Positions 37,016-47,596 are shown, counted from the first letter of the stretch. The stretch: DNA of 64,000 bases from Lutraria lutraria (GCA_964023205.1 OZ026842.1:34921501-34985500), one strand, 5' to 3'. Program-made: numbers and translations. Notes: generated by a model from the sequence alone, not told the origin.

Positions 37016-37285
37016 TTGGAAGTTCATGTTCGTCCATACGCAGGTTCTATTGGTCCGGAGTTCATTTTCATGGACGATAATACCCGTGCTGATAGGGTCA
37101 CTGACACCAATCAGTACCTTAAAAGGGAAACCATTGCTCGAATGGACTGGCCCGCTCGATCTCCGGACCTAAATCCCATCGAACACGTCTGGGATATGCT
37201 GCAGAGAGCGTCCTGTCCAGCCAACAACCACCAGACAGCTCAAAGAGGCACTTCCGGAAGAATGGGTTCGAATCCCATAATTTAA
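37016..37285 (+). pseudogene. Tc1-like transposase remnant, right arm
   Basis: Ninety codons, homologous to the C-terminal half of the left-arm remnant but on the opposite strand, include FIFMDDNTRAD, RSPDLNPIEHVWD and the 34-residue D-E spacing. The first catalytic Asp is missing because the arm starts downstream of it. It is part of the large inverted repeat. Confidence 0.85.
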
Positions 37286-37621
37286 GATTCGACGGCTCAT
37301 TAGAAGCATGAGGAGTCGATGTCAGGCTGTTTTTGACGCACGAGGACATCAGTCTCGATACTAAACACAAAAGTTAGCACTTTTTCCCATTTTCCTCAAA
37401 GTTTCTATTCCCAACACATATTCATAAATGTCCAATTTTGACCCTGCCCTTATTTCGACGCTCGTTACGCTCGAATGATTTAATGTATGGATTACATGTT
37501 GCACTCATGATATGCAAGTGTCTTTGAAAATAAACAAAATTCATTTCTTATGTATGTAATCCAAAATCGATGATAATGCCATATAGAATAAAAAGTGATC
37601 CTTATCAAATTTTGAGTAGTA

Positions 37622-38033
37622 TATTTGGTTGTTTCCCGGCCTTGAGCTCATCTAATTGAACGCATGATGCAGGGCAAAATTTATGCTGGCGGATATCATT
37701 TAGGACTGACTGTTCTCTTTCATTTGTATCATAAGCCATTCTAAATGCTACATTTCATACGGATGTGTAAACTTAGACCAATGGCCGTGCTTAATCATAG
37801 AAAAAGGTATTGGCTGATTACCTAAATATTATTTTACATTGGCAATAATGGAGACCCAGTCAGAAAGTGCAATTACAAAATCGTGAGGTTAATTACAAAA
37901 CGAATTGTACATGTAACGTAAGCATTACTCTTATCTGCTTAAACATGACCTGCTGGAGGTTATCACCTTAAAATCCCTTATCGGCGTAGCTAAACCAGTA
38001 TAAACACATCTTAACATAACAACGGCGGCTACA
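37622..38033. promoter_or_regulatory. 5' flank of the C1q pseudogene
   Basis: The flank is nearly identical to 44989-45395 upstream of the intact C1q gene, including the TATA-like agtataaacac and aacggcggctacaatg around the start codon. It begins directly after the Tc1 right end. Confidence 0.55.
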
Positions 38034-38711
38034 ATGTTTGTGGGACAATGTATATTTCTGTTTGCCATTGCATTATTTGAAATAAAAGGATTCTTATGGA
38101 CGACAATTATTCTTCCATTATCAGCAGACTGGATAATCTGGAGCACGAGGTGCAATCATTGAAAACGGAAAATGCGGCTTTGACCCTGCAAGTTCAGAGA
38201 CTTCAGTCACCACAGAGTAAATACAGATAAGTATATTATGGGACCACATTTATTGGGTCAGAGGGGCCACAAACGGCTGTTGTTTTGTACCTGTCTTGTT
38301 GGCCCTGTACGTGTACCTTTGTATATATTTTTTTATTTTCAGACGTGGCTTTCCAAGCTCCATTGTCGCATGGCATTTCCGGAGGTCAGAACAGAGTTAT
38401 ACTTTTCGACATACAATGTTCACCATGGTAACATGATAACCCCAGTGGATGGCACGTATCTGTTTTCTTTGACCGTATGCAGTGGAGGTGACCACGCCAT
38501 TGTCCTTGATCTCGTAAAAAACAGCACGACAATCGGTCGTCTGCTTGCTGGTGATGACGCGTACACAGCATGTGCCTCTAAGACATTTGTGACCCAGTTA
38601 AAAAAAGGAGACGATGTTTACGTGACCGAAGGAACGTTTGGCGATAAAATAGATTCGATTCCTAATTACGGTCGTCCACATTTCATAGGCATTCTTTTGA
38701 ATTTGAATTAA
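38034..38711 (+). pseudogene. C1q-domain protein pseudogene
   Basis: This is a copy of the two-exon C1q gene at 45396-46350. The start ATG is kept, but 16 bp after gcattatttg are missing, shifting the frame within the signal-peptide region. The intron is about 250 bp shorter. In exon 2 (from about 38342, after ttttattttcag) a 26-bp deletion after ttttcgaca shifts the frame again at the start of the C1q fold. The rest of the domain is still open, from YNVHHGNMITPVDGTYLF to PHFIGILLNLN. No functional product is expected. Confidence 0.85.
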
Positions 38712-39922
38712 TGAATTTTCGCATATTTTATACGCGTTTGTTTTATTTGAATACAATTTGAAAGTCTAATGTTATGTTTGAGCTGTTGGGATTTCGAATT
38801 CTATGTGGGCTTTTGTGTCGATTGGATGAAAAATAATTTTTATACATGTTTATATTTCTAGATTGAATTGATTCATTCATTATATATATAGGTAATGACT
38901 TTCTCAACATCGGCGATGTCTTTACCTTGGATCCTATATTCGACTTAAGTGCAAAGTGGTATCGGTTGTTCCAAAGCACAAATGTTTTTATTAGCATACG
39001 TGGAAACATACACAAACAACAACAGTTTATACTCCGTTCAATATATTGGTTAGTAGTATATGTATCTTGATTCTAGAAAAGAAAGTAACTAATGTCAAGT
39101 CACTCAGTCTGAATCACGCTCACCTGCTAAGGAATCTATAGATGCCGCACTCAATTTAAGAAATCTGCCGAAAACTATAGCAAGTTTTCAATTGTATTTT
39201 TTATTTATAAATGAATTTCAGATCGGAGAAATAATGCTAGCTTCATCACTAGTTACTAGTCTCTCTGAAGTATTTGAATATCAATATTTCTGGAGCTTCC
39301 GTCCACTGGACATATGGATTTGCCCGGGCCTGGAACCACAAGCTTTAAAAAGTCATATACACCTAGAACTTTCTGACCCTTGACAGCTATGAAGTAAAAA
39401 CGCATTCCAAGAAAACCACACATACAAAATAGCTACCACACCACACATTGAAAACATAGCCATGCTACTAAATCGACCTCTACGAAACACACACTTACAT
39501 ACAAGTGTATGAAAAGCAGAGAACCTGGAAAAAAGCGAATCCGCAAATATGGCGCATGCTTTATGAGAGGCAAGCCCAAGAAATGTTATTGACAGCAGTT
39601 CTGCCTGTTGTCCTGTTTTCAATCGGCCGAGTGTTCCGAACGTTTCTGATTGTTGGTGTAACCATATTAATTGTAATGCAAAAAGACAGAGTCAACGAGA
39701 ATCAGTTTTTTGATGCAATTTTAATAACATATTAGTGTTAAACTGTTAATGGTACACTGTTCATAAAATATCTCCTCGCGAAATACATGTGTGTTGGAGT
39801 AAAGTCAGACAAAAACAATGACAAAGTATTATGCATGGTGTGTGCAGGCAATAGATAACATAGAAAATAGTTTATTACAACACCACATACATATTTACAA
39901 CAGACCGATAAAGGCTAAACTA
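38712..39922. other. 3' flank of the C1q pseudogene
   Basis: It is homologous to 46351-47211 until about 39560 and unrelated thereafter. A 63-codon ORF at 39192-39383 has a counterpart at 46843-47034, but the substitutions between them show no bias to silent sites, so I do not call a gene. Confidence 0.45.
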
Positions 39923-40080
39923 TGGTGGCTGATTTCTGCCATTTCATATCATCGTGTGTTCGCCCCCAAAAGTCGAAGCACGACGACACGAACGCAAGTT
40001 AAATTGCTCATTTATCGTGTCTTCGCCTTCGACCTTAGTTGGAACACACGAAGATATGAAATGGCAGAAATCAGCCACCA
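39923..40080. repeat. 158-bp near-perfect palindrome (fold-back element)
   Basis: The left arm tggtggctgatttctgcc and atttcatatc-tcgtgtgtt is mirrored by aacacacga-gatatgaaat and ggcagaaatcagccacca. A partly paired centre contains tcgaag/cttcga. The arms are about 42 bp with one or two mismatches. Confidence 0.7.
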
Positions 40081-40237
40081 TACTAAAAAGCCCATGACCG
40101 TCAAAAATGACAAATACATTTACACAAAACATAATTATAGAAATACATACAAAAGAATGTGTAAGTTAATACATCCAGAAAACAACAAAAAAAAAAGAAG
40201 TGCTTGGCACTTTAAGCGATTTGACGAATGCAGAAAT

Positions 40238-40508
40238 TGGGCGAATATACGTCCAGCTTTAATTTCAACATCGATGAGATCAGCAGTACTTCTGTTTTTG
40301 TATACCCTACTGACGCAAACGTTATTGAACAAGATTGACTATCAAAACGGGAGTTACGCATTTTTACAGAGCATGTACTCTCTATCAACCCAGCGGGCAT
40401 CCATTCCACGGAGACGGTATCCTGAATTCTGAACCTGTCTGATAAGCTCCCAATTGTTGAAGTCTTGTCTGTAGGACTTGATAAAGTGAGATTTAGTGCC
40501 CAGACTTT
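40238..40508 (-). pseudogene. Cys-loop channel fragment D
   Basis: About 90 codons match paralogue E from just after the loop A Trp region to the segment before loop C. They include VEWMPAGLIESTC and the second Cys-loop cysteine (SQSCS). No stop interrupts the fragment. Homology ends abruptly at attgggcg on one side and cccagactt on the other. The cccagactt break is at the same base where paralogue A breaks. The short flanks carry related phrases (tttaagcgatttgacga, ttttagcgattggacg). Confidence 0.8.
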
Positions 40509-40840
40509 TAGCGATTGGACGTATACAGAAATTATTGCTTAACAAATATATTGTATTAATTATAGATTATAGACATGCGAACGAAGACATTATTATGTTG
40601 AAACATACATTATGCTTCAAAAGAAACAGAACATACAAGAAACAAAAGAAAAGAAATGCCTGGCAATTTGACCGATGCGTTTAATAATACGAATAATGCT
40701 TAAACATTATCTAAAATTTAATACATTTTTTTGTCAAATGATGCAAATGATACTAAAACAAGCATACATATTGTACAAGCCATGCATTGAAATATGTATC
40801 AAGATATTCAACAGATCAGCTGATGCCTAGCAATTCATGC

Positions 40841-41094
40841 AAAAGCACATCAAAAGTAAAGTAGCAGATACGAATGTAAGATAAAAGCACATCAAAAGTA
40901 AAAATGCAGATACGAATGTAAGATAAAAGCACATCAAAAGTAAAATAGCAGATACGAATTTAAGATAAAAGCACATCAAAAGTAAAGTAGCAGATACGAA
41001 TGTAAGATAAAAGCACATCAAAAGTAAAAATGCAGATACGAATGTAAGATAAAAGCACATCAAAAGTAAAATAGCAGATACGAATGTAAGATAA
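40841..41094. repeat. 42-bp minisatellite, six units, with 126-bp higher-order pattern
   Basis: The unit is ataaaagcacatcaaaag, then a variable part, then agatacgaatgtaag. The variable part runs taaagtagc, taaaaatgc, taaaatagc and then repeats in the same order, so units 1-3 and 4-6 form two 126-bp repeats. Because 42 is a multiple of three, the minus strand is open through it; that ORF is an artefact. Confidence 0.85.
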
Positions 41095-41894
41095 AACTGA
41101 GTATTATTTAGTTAATAAAGCGTCATGACATATAAGTTCGTATGTTTACACGTATATTAAGTTTGATTACTAAATAACGACCTTATCTCGAAAGATTTAT
41201 AAATAGATAAGGATAGGTTTCCATTATTAGGGTATTACTGGAATTAAGTAAATGTTCTGCTTTAAACATAGTTGGGTGCATTCTATAATATGATAGAATA
41301 TATTGAGATCTAAAATGCGTTTCATCTTCAAGTTTAAGATAACAAGGACATAATCATTCATTTTAGGGGTGTTATTCCAACGACCTGTATCAATTCTTAA
41401 ACGATGAGAAGAGAGCCTAAATATTGATATAGATAGATCTCTCAGCAGTATAAGAAATCTAATTCAATGTAATGCCATTAACCATGTACACAAACATTTA
41501 AGTGTGATACATATCAAACATAGGTAATAGAGTGTGTTTTGCTTTCCTATCACACACGTTTAAGTAATAAATGAAAATATTTGTTCAGTTAATGGACGAG
41601 CGTAAGACGTAAACCCCAGGAACTACAATAGCCGTAAAATACAATGAAACTCGTTAGGTTATAGGGCTATACATGTATCTCTATAAATGAACTGAATTAA
41701 TTGTTGTTTAAGGAAAAATATAATGAAATGATGTTTCATTCACGTGATCAAGTACAGTTAGGATCAGAGTGCTGTGAATGATAGATATAGTCTTCAGTGA
41801 GGTCCAGTAATTCCAGATTTATCCGTCTGTAGGCGTTGACATCATTTCAACAATCTTGCTGTTAGAATTCATCAAAACATTTTGCTGCAATCAC
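41095..41894. other. 3' flank of receptor E
   Basis: The phrases aatatttgttcagttaatgg (41574) and ccagtaattccag and gtctgtaggcgttgacat (41826) match flanks of A and B. No other feature is recognised. Confidence 0.5.
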
Positions 41895-43186
41895 TCAAAA
41901 CGTGGAGGTATTTGCATTAATGATGTACACAGAAAAATTAATGATATTCAGAAATATGAACGTAAATAAAGCTATCCAGTCACACATGTAACTGATTTTC
42001 TTCCATGTGATCGGCAAACCATCAGATGTTATCTCATGCATATCATTCAAATGAGCCTCATTCTCAATGTTGGATACATCCTTGCTTTGGGCTTGCTCTT
42101 CTTCGCTACCTTATTCTTGAGTGGCTGAACCTTGGTGAATCTACAAGAATAACACGTTAACTTACGGAATAAAGTTTGCAACCATTTCGGCACTGGACAA
42201 TGCTCATCTTTGTGATAAAGACTGACATTCAGAATTGTACAAAGAACAATCATTACACAAATAAGTAAATCCACAAAGAGTTTGTATGAAATTAACGGAA
42301 TTGGTTCAGGATTTTGTGGTAGAATGTCACTAACGATTGTCATGTACACGGCTATTGCCAACAAGGTGGTGATACAGAATCCAATCCGCTCTCCAGACTC
42401 GGGAGACAGAAGGAAAACAAAAACGTTAACAATATTCAACAACAAAATTGGCATAAGTAGATTTATAACAACAAGTGCAGATTTTCTCTTCAGATGAATG
42501 TTGAAAATCAGCTCTGACTTGGCACCTGAAACCAAAGCATTGGTTGTGATGTCAGAACCGGTTAGATCCCATAAAGCATTGGGCGAATATACGTCCAGCT
42601 TGATTTTCAACATCGATGAGATCAGCAGTACTTCTGTTTTTGTATACCCAACTGACGCGAACGTTACTGAACACGATTGACTATCAAAAGGGTAGTTACG
42701 CATATTCACAGAGCATGTACTCTCTATCAACCCAGCGGGCATCCATTCCACGGAGCCGGTATCCTCAATTCTGACCCTGTCAGATGAGCTCCCAATTGTT
42801 GAAGTCTTATCTGCAGGACTTGATAAAATGAGATTTGGTGCCCAGACTTCTTCAAGTGAGACCGTGATTGTTGTCGTTCCGTTGTAGTCAGATGAGTTCC
42901 ACTTTAATTTTTCGTCTGGCCAGGATACATGTATTGCGGCGACGAATGAAAATTTCTCATTTACTTCATCAAAACTTTGTATTGTTTTCATGAACATGAT
43001 AACATTTGCGGTTATTGCAGAATCTTGGTCAACAATCGGTCGAACATTTTTATTGTAATTAGCGAATAGATTAGAATGTAAGTTGTAAACGTCGTCCATA
43101 GTTGCACCTGCAAACACGGGATTCACTGACAGAGACATAACACACGCTAGCTTTAGTAAAAGCCCGAATACCACTAGAAATTCCAT
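41895..43186 (-). CDS. Cys-loop ligand-gated channel subunit, paralogue E (frameshifted before M4)
   Basis: An open frame from 43186 to 42047 gives 379 residues: signal peptide (MEFLVVFGLLLKLACVMSLS), ligand-binding domain with C158-C172, M1, M2 (GERIGFCITTLLAIAVYM) and M3. It is intronless and lacks vicinal cysteines in loop C, like B. At about 42100-42108 one base is missing relative to B, in the M3-M4 loop after PLKNK. The frame then runs to a stop at 42047. The original continuation, including M4 (CDWIALFTFIFLNIINF) and a stop at 41895, is still open in the next frame. The product would lack M4, which in this family usually prevents assembly. It is a very young pseudogene, a polymorphism or an assembly error. 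It forms a head-to-head pair with the C1q gene 2.2 kb away. Confidence 0.82.
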
Positions 43187-44810
43187 GCCTTAAAAGTGTG
43201 TCTCATGAATGTCGATTTCTCACAAATACCAATTAATGACCTGTCACGAATGCCTATCTACCACGATTGTTGATTCCTAACTAATGCTGATTGTCTCTCA
43301 TATTGAAGATGTCTCACTTTCAACGATTTTTTTACAAATGTCCATTAATAATTTATCACCAACACTGAAACGCGAAGAATAATAAAAACGTTTCCTGCAA
43401 ATATTATTTCAAACAAGTTCCTAAAAGTTATTAGTGAAATGCTAGCATTGAAAGCATTCAGTATAGTGTCTAGTAAAAGCTAACAATTATTTTTATGACA
43501 TAATTTTTCATGTACGAATTAAAAAATGACGGCACAAATTTCAGATATTTTTCGGAGAGAGGATGAACACTCTAGACGTTCAAGAGAAATTTCATTTAAT
43601 AATTGACTGTTTTATGTTCACGACACTAACAATGACGGTGATAAGGATACTGGAAACATTAAAGTCATATGATTTACAACAATGCACTTAACAGGTCTCT
43701 TTTCAATGAAAGATAAATAAGTTTTTAGTTCAGCTTAATTCTTTGGATGAGGTGATTAACCTTATACGGTGTGTCAATATCGCTCGGTTTGGCTTATTCA
43801 TCAGATAATTTAGGATAATTTTTCGTCAATGAGCTTGCTTTTGAAACAATATTATATACGAGGGTTGATCAAGTTAATGTTTAACTTCACTTGTTGACCA
43901 CTTTATTAATCAGACCATTTCATTAGAACTACTGGATACATGTCAGGTAATACGGGTCATCATATAATATGATTAATATCGCCATTGTTTTACGATACAT
44001 GAAATTCCTCAGCTAAAATAATAAGTTTTGAATTTAGAGACAGATCATGTGTTTTATTGACATGGACCCTTGTCTAAAGGTGATTTTGATCAACATGTAC
44101 AGATGTAGATACTTTACTGCAATGTCACAATCAACCATGTAATACAAGAAAATCACATCACACAAATAATAAACATTTTTGGTTCATACACATCCGTGAT
44201 CTTGATATGATAAAATAATTGTAAAATAGGCTGTAAACCTAACAAGTGTTGATGGATTCTGTACCAGTATCAACATTGTCGTCCACTTCTCAATATGATG
44301 ATCAGCCGCGATGTCTTCCGCTTAATCGTCACAGGAATCGTCAGTTGTGCCACCCTAGGAACACATGGTCCCGGCTGACTGTTGGGGTTTTTTTTGCTCA
44401 AATTATTGTCTTCAAATTTACTCAACATGGAATATTGATTAAAATGGCACTGCTTCAATTTATCAGAGGTGGTAATAAATGGTCCTTACGATGTAAGAGT
44501 TACTGTGCGCAACCAAAATGCTACATTATATTTTCATGCTCTGCTTTCGGTATGTCACGAGTCTACAATTAGCTCAGAATGGAATAAAAACAGACCAAAT
44601 ATTGACGAATGTTCAATGAATAGTTAACTTGTCATTTATAATAGGTCAGATTTCGTTGACCGAAGTATGAATAAACAATGCTAATATCGAATGACATCCG
44701 CTACACCATTACGTATAATAATATAGTCAATATTCCTATCTTAGCACAAGCATGTATGACTATTTTTGTAACTCCATTTAGATTATAATGTTGATACAAA
44801 AATTACTATA

Positions 44811-44988
44811 TACTACTCAAAATTTGATAATGATCACTTTTTATTCTATATGGCATTATCGTCGATTTTGGATTACATACATAAGAAATGAATTTTGATT
44901 ATTTTCAAAGATACTTGCATATCATGAATGCAACATGACTATTTTTGTAACTCCATTTAGATTATAATGTTGATACCAAAATTACTAT
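44811..44988. mobile_element. Tc1 end fragment with duplicated flank (excision / gap-repair scar)
   Basis: The 126 bp at 44811-44936 are the left end of the Tc1 element (tactactcaaaatttgat through atcatgaatgcaac). The next 51 bp, gactatttttgtaactcc to aaattacta, repeat the sequence immediately left of the element (44758-44808). The normal right flank (tggattgtgtcccgg) follows. Confidence 0.75.
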
Positions 44989-45358
44989 TGGATTGTGTCC
45001 CGGCCTTGAGCTCATCTAATTGAACGCATGACGAGGGCAAAATTTATGCTGGCGGATATCATTTAGGACTGACTGTTCTCTTTCATTTATATCATAACTC
45101 ATTCTAAATGCTACGTTTCATTCGGATGTGTAAACTTAGATCAATAGCCGTGCTTAATCGTAGAAAAAGGTATGGGCTGATTACCTACATATTATTTTAC
45201 ATTGGCAATAATGGAGACCCAGTCAGAAAGTGCAATTACAAAATCGTGAGGTTAATACAAAACGAATTGTACATGTAACGTAAACATTACTCTTATCTGC
45301 TTACACATGACCTGCTGGAGGTTATCACCTTAGAATCCCTTATCGGCGTAGCTAAACC

Positions 45359-45366
45359 AGTATAAA
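45359..45366 (+). promoter_or_regulatory. TATA-like box of the C1q gene
   Basis: agtataaa lies about 33 bp before the ATG and is unchanged in the pseudogene copy. If used, the 5' UTR would be only a few bases, so this is tentative. Confidence 0.35.
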
Positions 45367-45395
45367 CACATCTTAACTAAACAACGGCGGCTACA

Positions 45396-46350
45396 ATGTT
45401 TGTGGGACAATGTATATTTCTGTTTGTCATTGCATTATTTGCAACTGAATGTGCTGGAAATAAAAGGATTCTTATGGACGACAATTATTCTTCCATTATC
45501 AACAGACTGGATAATCTTGAGCACGAGGTGCAATCATTGAAAACGGAAAATGCGGCTTTGACCCTGCAAGTTCAGAGACTTCAGTCTCCACAGAGTAAAT
45601 ACAGATTAGTATATTATGGGACCACATTTATTGGGTCAGAGGGGCCGCAAACGGCTGTTTTTGTTGGGGAATTTGGAGGAGGGTATTACAGTTTGGAAAA
45701 GTTCTTGCATGTTTTGTATGTGTTTTTATTTCTAGATGCCTTTCCTATCTATTCACTAATGTATACATTTGTATTTATACTAAGATAGTTATGGAGTTCG
45801 TTGTGAGGAGGGTCGTTTGCTGATGCTGAAAATAATAACGATACTGATTTGTGTAAGTAATTTGATAAATAGAGTTCTATAAGAAGAAGAAACACTTTAT
45901 AGGGATTCTATCTTAAATACTGTATGTACCTTTGTATATTTTATTTTATTTTCAGACGTGGCTTTCCAAGCTTCATTGTCGCATGCCATTTCCGGAGGTC
46001 AGAACCAAGTTATCATTTTCGACACAGTGGAGCTGAATATTGGAAATGCATACAATGTTCACCATGGTAACATGATAACCCCGGTGGATGGCACGTATCT
46101 GTTCTCTTTGACCGTATGCAGTGGAGATGCCCACGCCATTGTCCTTGATCTCGTAAAAAACAGTACGACAATCGGTCGTCTGCTTGCTGGTGATGACGCG
46201 TACACAGCATGTGCCTCTAAGACATTTGTGACCCAGTTAAAGAAAGGAGACGATGTTTACGTGACTGAAGGAACGTATGGCGATAAAATAGATTCGATTC
46301 CTAATTACGGTCGTCCACATTTTATAGGCATTCTTTTGAATTTGAATTAA
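45396..46350 (+). CDS. C1q-domain-containing secreted protein (two exons)
   Basis: Exon 1 (45396-45594) and exon 2 (45956-46350) join to 197 codons. The donor is cacaga|gtaaat, the acceptor is ttttcag|acgtgg, and the junction codon is AAC. Residues 1-20 are a signal peptide ending near ATECAG. Residues about 30-65 form a short coiled coil (IINRLDNLEHEVQSLKTENA). Residues 68-197 are a C1q fold starting VAFQASLSH and ending PHFIGILLNLN, with the conserved aromatic/Gly pattern (GTYLFSLTV). There is no collagen region, as in most bivalve C1qDC proteins. By family knowledge these are secreted trimeric lectin-like recognition proteins; the ligand here is unknown. The gene is divergent from receptor E. 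The unspliced continuation of exon 1 stays open to 45788, which can mislead ORF callers. Confidence 0.9.
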
Positions 46351-47540
46351 TGAATTTTCGCATATTTTATACGCGTTTGTTCTATTTGAATACAATTTGA
46401 AAGTCTATTGTTATGTTAGTACTGTTGGGATTTCGAATTCTATGGGGGCTTTTGTGTCGATTGAATGAAAAATAACTTTTCTACATGTTTATATTTCTGG
46501 ATTGAATTGAATCATTCATTCACTCGTGGGTGTATATAGGTAATGACTTTATCAATATCGGCAATTTCTTTACCTTTGATCCTATATTCGACTTAAGTGC
46601 AAAATGGAATCAGTTGCTCGTTCCAAAGCACAAATGTTTTTATTAGCATACGTGGAAACATACACAAACAACAACAGTTTATACTCCGTTCAATATATTG
46701 GTTAGTAGTTTATGTATCTTGATTCTAGAAAAGAAAGTAACTTATGTCAAGTCACTCAGTCTGAATCACGCTCACCTGCTAAGGAATCTATAGATGTCAC
46801 ACTCAATTTAAGAAATCTGCCGAAAACTGCCGAAGTTTTCAATTGTATTTTTTATTTATGAATGAATTTCAGATCGGGGAAATAATGTTAGCTTTATCAC
46901 TAGTTACTAGTCTCTCTGAAGTATTTGAATATCAATATTTTTGGAGCTTCCGTCCACTGGACACATGGATTTGCCCGGGCCTGGAACCACAAGCTTTAAA
47001 AAGTCATTTACACCTAGAACTTTCTGACCCTTGACTGCTATGAAAAAAAAACGTATTCCAAGAAAACCACACATACAAAATAGCTACCACACCACACATA
47101 GAAAACATAGCCATGCTAGTAAATCGACCACTACGAAACACATACTAACATACAAGTGTATGGAAAGCAGAGAACCTGGAAAAAAGCAAATCCGCAAATA
47201 CGGCGCATGCTTACAATATACTCTTTCAAAAGTCCAAAGCAACTAAGTTTACAAAACAACTAGAAGGAGTTACACCAAAACTAGGCCATGCAGGCGTAAA
47301 ACAAGAAATTTCTGGTTTTCATTAACCTGACAGACCCATTTCCATGTTAATCTAACACATTTTTGTATCATATTCAGCTCTCAGTCATTAATTATCTTAT
47401 CGATGTTTTCCATTTTGATATCAACTATACATGCGTATCTTCAGAATTGAAAATTATTTCAAAATCCTGTTTTTGTATATTAGTTCATGTACGTAGTGTA
47501 TAAATTGACCTCGGGTCCCGAAGATTTGCCCTTTGGCGTT
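46351..47540. other. 3' flank of the C1q gene and unit boundary
   Basis: It is homologous to 38712-39560 up to about 47211, then unique AT-rich sequence. The 63-codon ORF at 46843 is the counterpart of the one at 39192 and is not called. Confidence 0.45.
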
Positions 47541-47553
47541 CTGCGCATGCGCG
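47541..47553. promoter_or_regulatory. NRF1-type palindrome
   Basis: ctgcgcatgcgcg contains the TGCGCATGCGC consensus of NRF1/EWG, a motif typical of housekeeping promoters in animals. It sits in a short GC-rich tract (47510-47570) directly before a satellite array. No transcript start is otherwise evident. Confidence 0.35.
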
Positions 47554-47596
47554 AAAAGGGCGACAAACATGACAAAGGGGTAAATCACGATGGTCG

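Larger units (their letters stand above)
36052..37621. mobile_element. Palindromic Tc1-like element (two outward-facing transposase 3' halves)
   Basis: The 1,570-bp element is flanked by TA (36050-36051 and 37622-37623) and starts tactactcaaaatttgat, ending in the reverse complement. The inverted arms are about 600 bp long and include the 3' half of a Tc1-type transposase, so the two coding remnants point outward. A segment of about 340 bp between the arms belongs to the left remnant only. An intact Tc1 has one transposase and short TIRs. This is a rearranged derivative with no functional transposase. Confidence 0.85.
34345..39560. repeat. Segmental duplication, unit C (pair of 43187-47211)
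   Basis: From the former start of receptor C through the C1q pseudogene and its 3' flank, the sequence runs nearly base for base alongside 43187-47211. Shared landmarks are ctagtaaaagctaacaatta, cagccgcgatgtcttccgct, gttatcaccttagaatccct-type promoter sequence, the C1q exons and tggatttgcccgggcctgga. This unit holds the Tc1 element at 36052-37621. Homology ends near ggcgcatgct (39560). Confidence 0.85.
43187..47211. repeat. Segmental duplication, unit E (pair of 34345-39560)
   Basis: This is the partner of unit C. It lacks the full Tc1 element, holding only a 126-bp end plus a duplicated flank at 44811-44988, and carries the intact C1q gene. The first 100 bp contain diverged units of the tcacgaatg-type repeat found before the start of receptor B. 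Confidence 0.85.

Noticed and set aside
39192..39383. 63-codon ORF with a homologue at 46843-47034
   Set aside because: Both lie in a recent segmental duplication. About half of the differences change the amino acid, as for neutral DNA, and there is no domain.
40827..41063. Minus-strand ORF with repeating MCFYLTFVSA units
   Set aside because: It is the 42-bp minisatellite read in an open frame.
45595..45788. Extension of C1q exon 1 past the splice donor
   Set aside because: The continuation lacks C1q features, while splicing at 45594 to 45956 restores a full C1q domain in phase.
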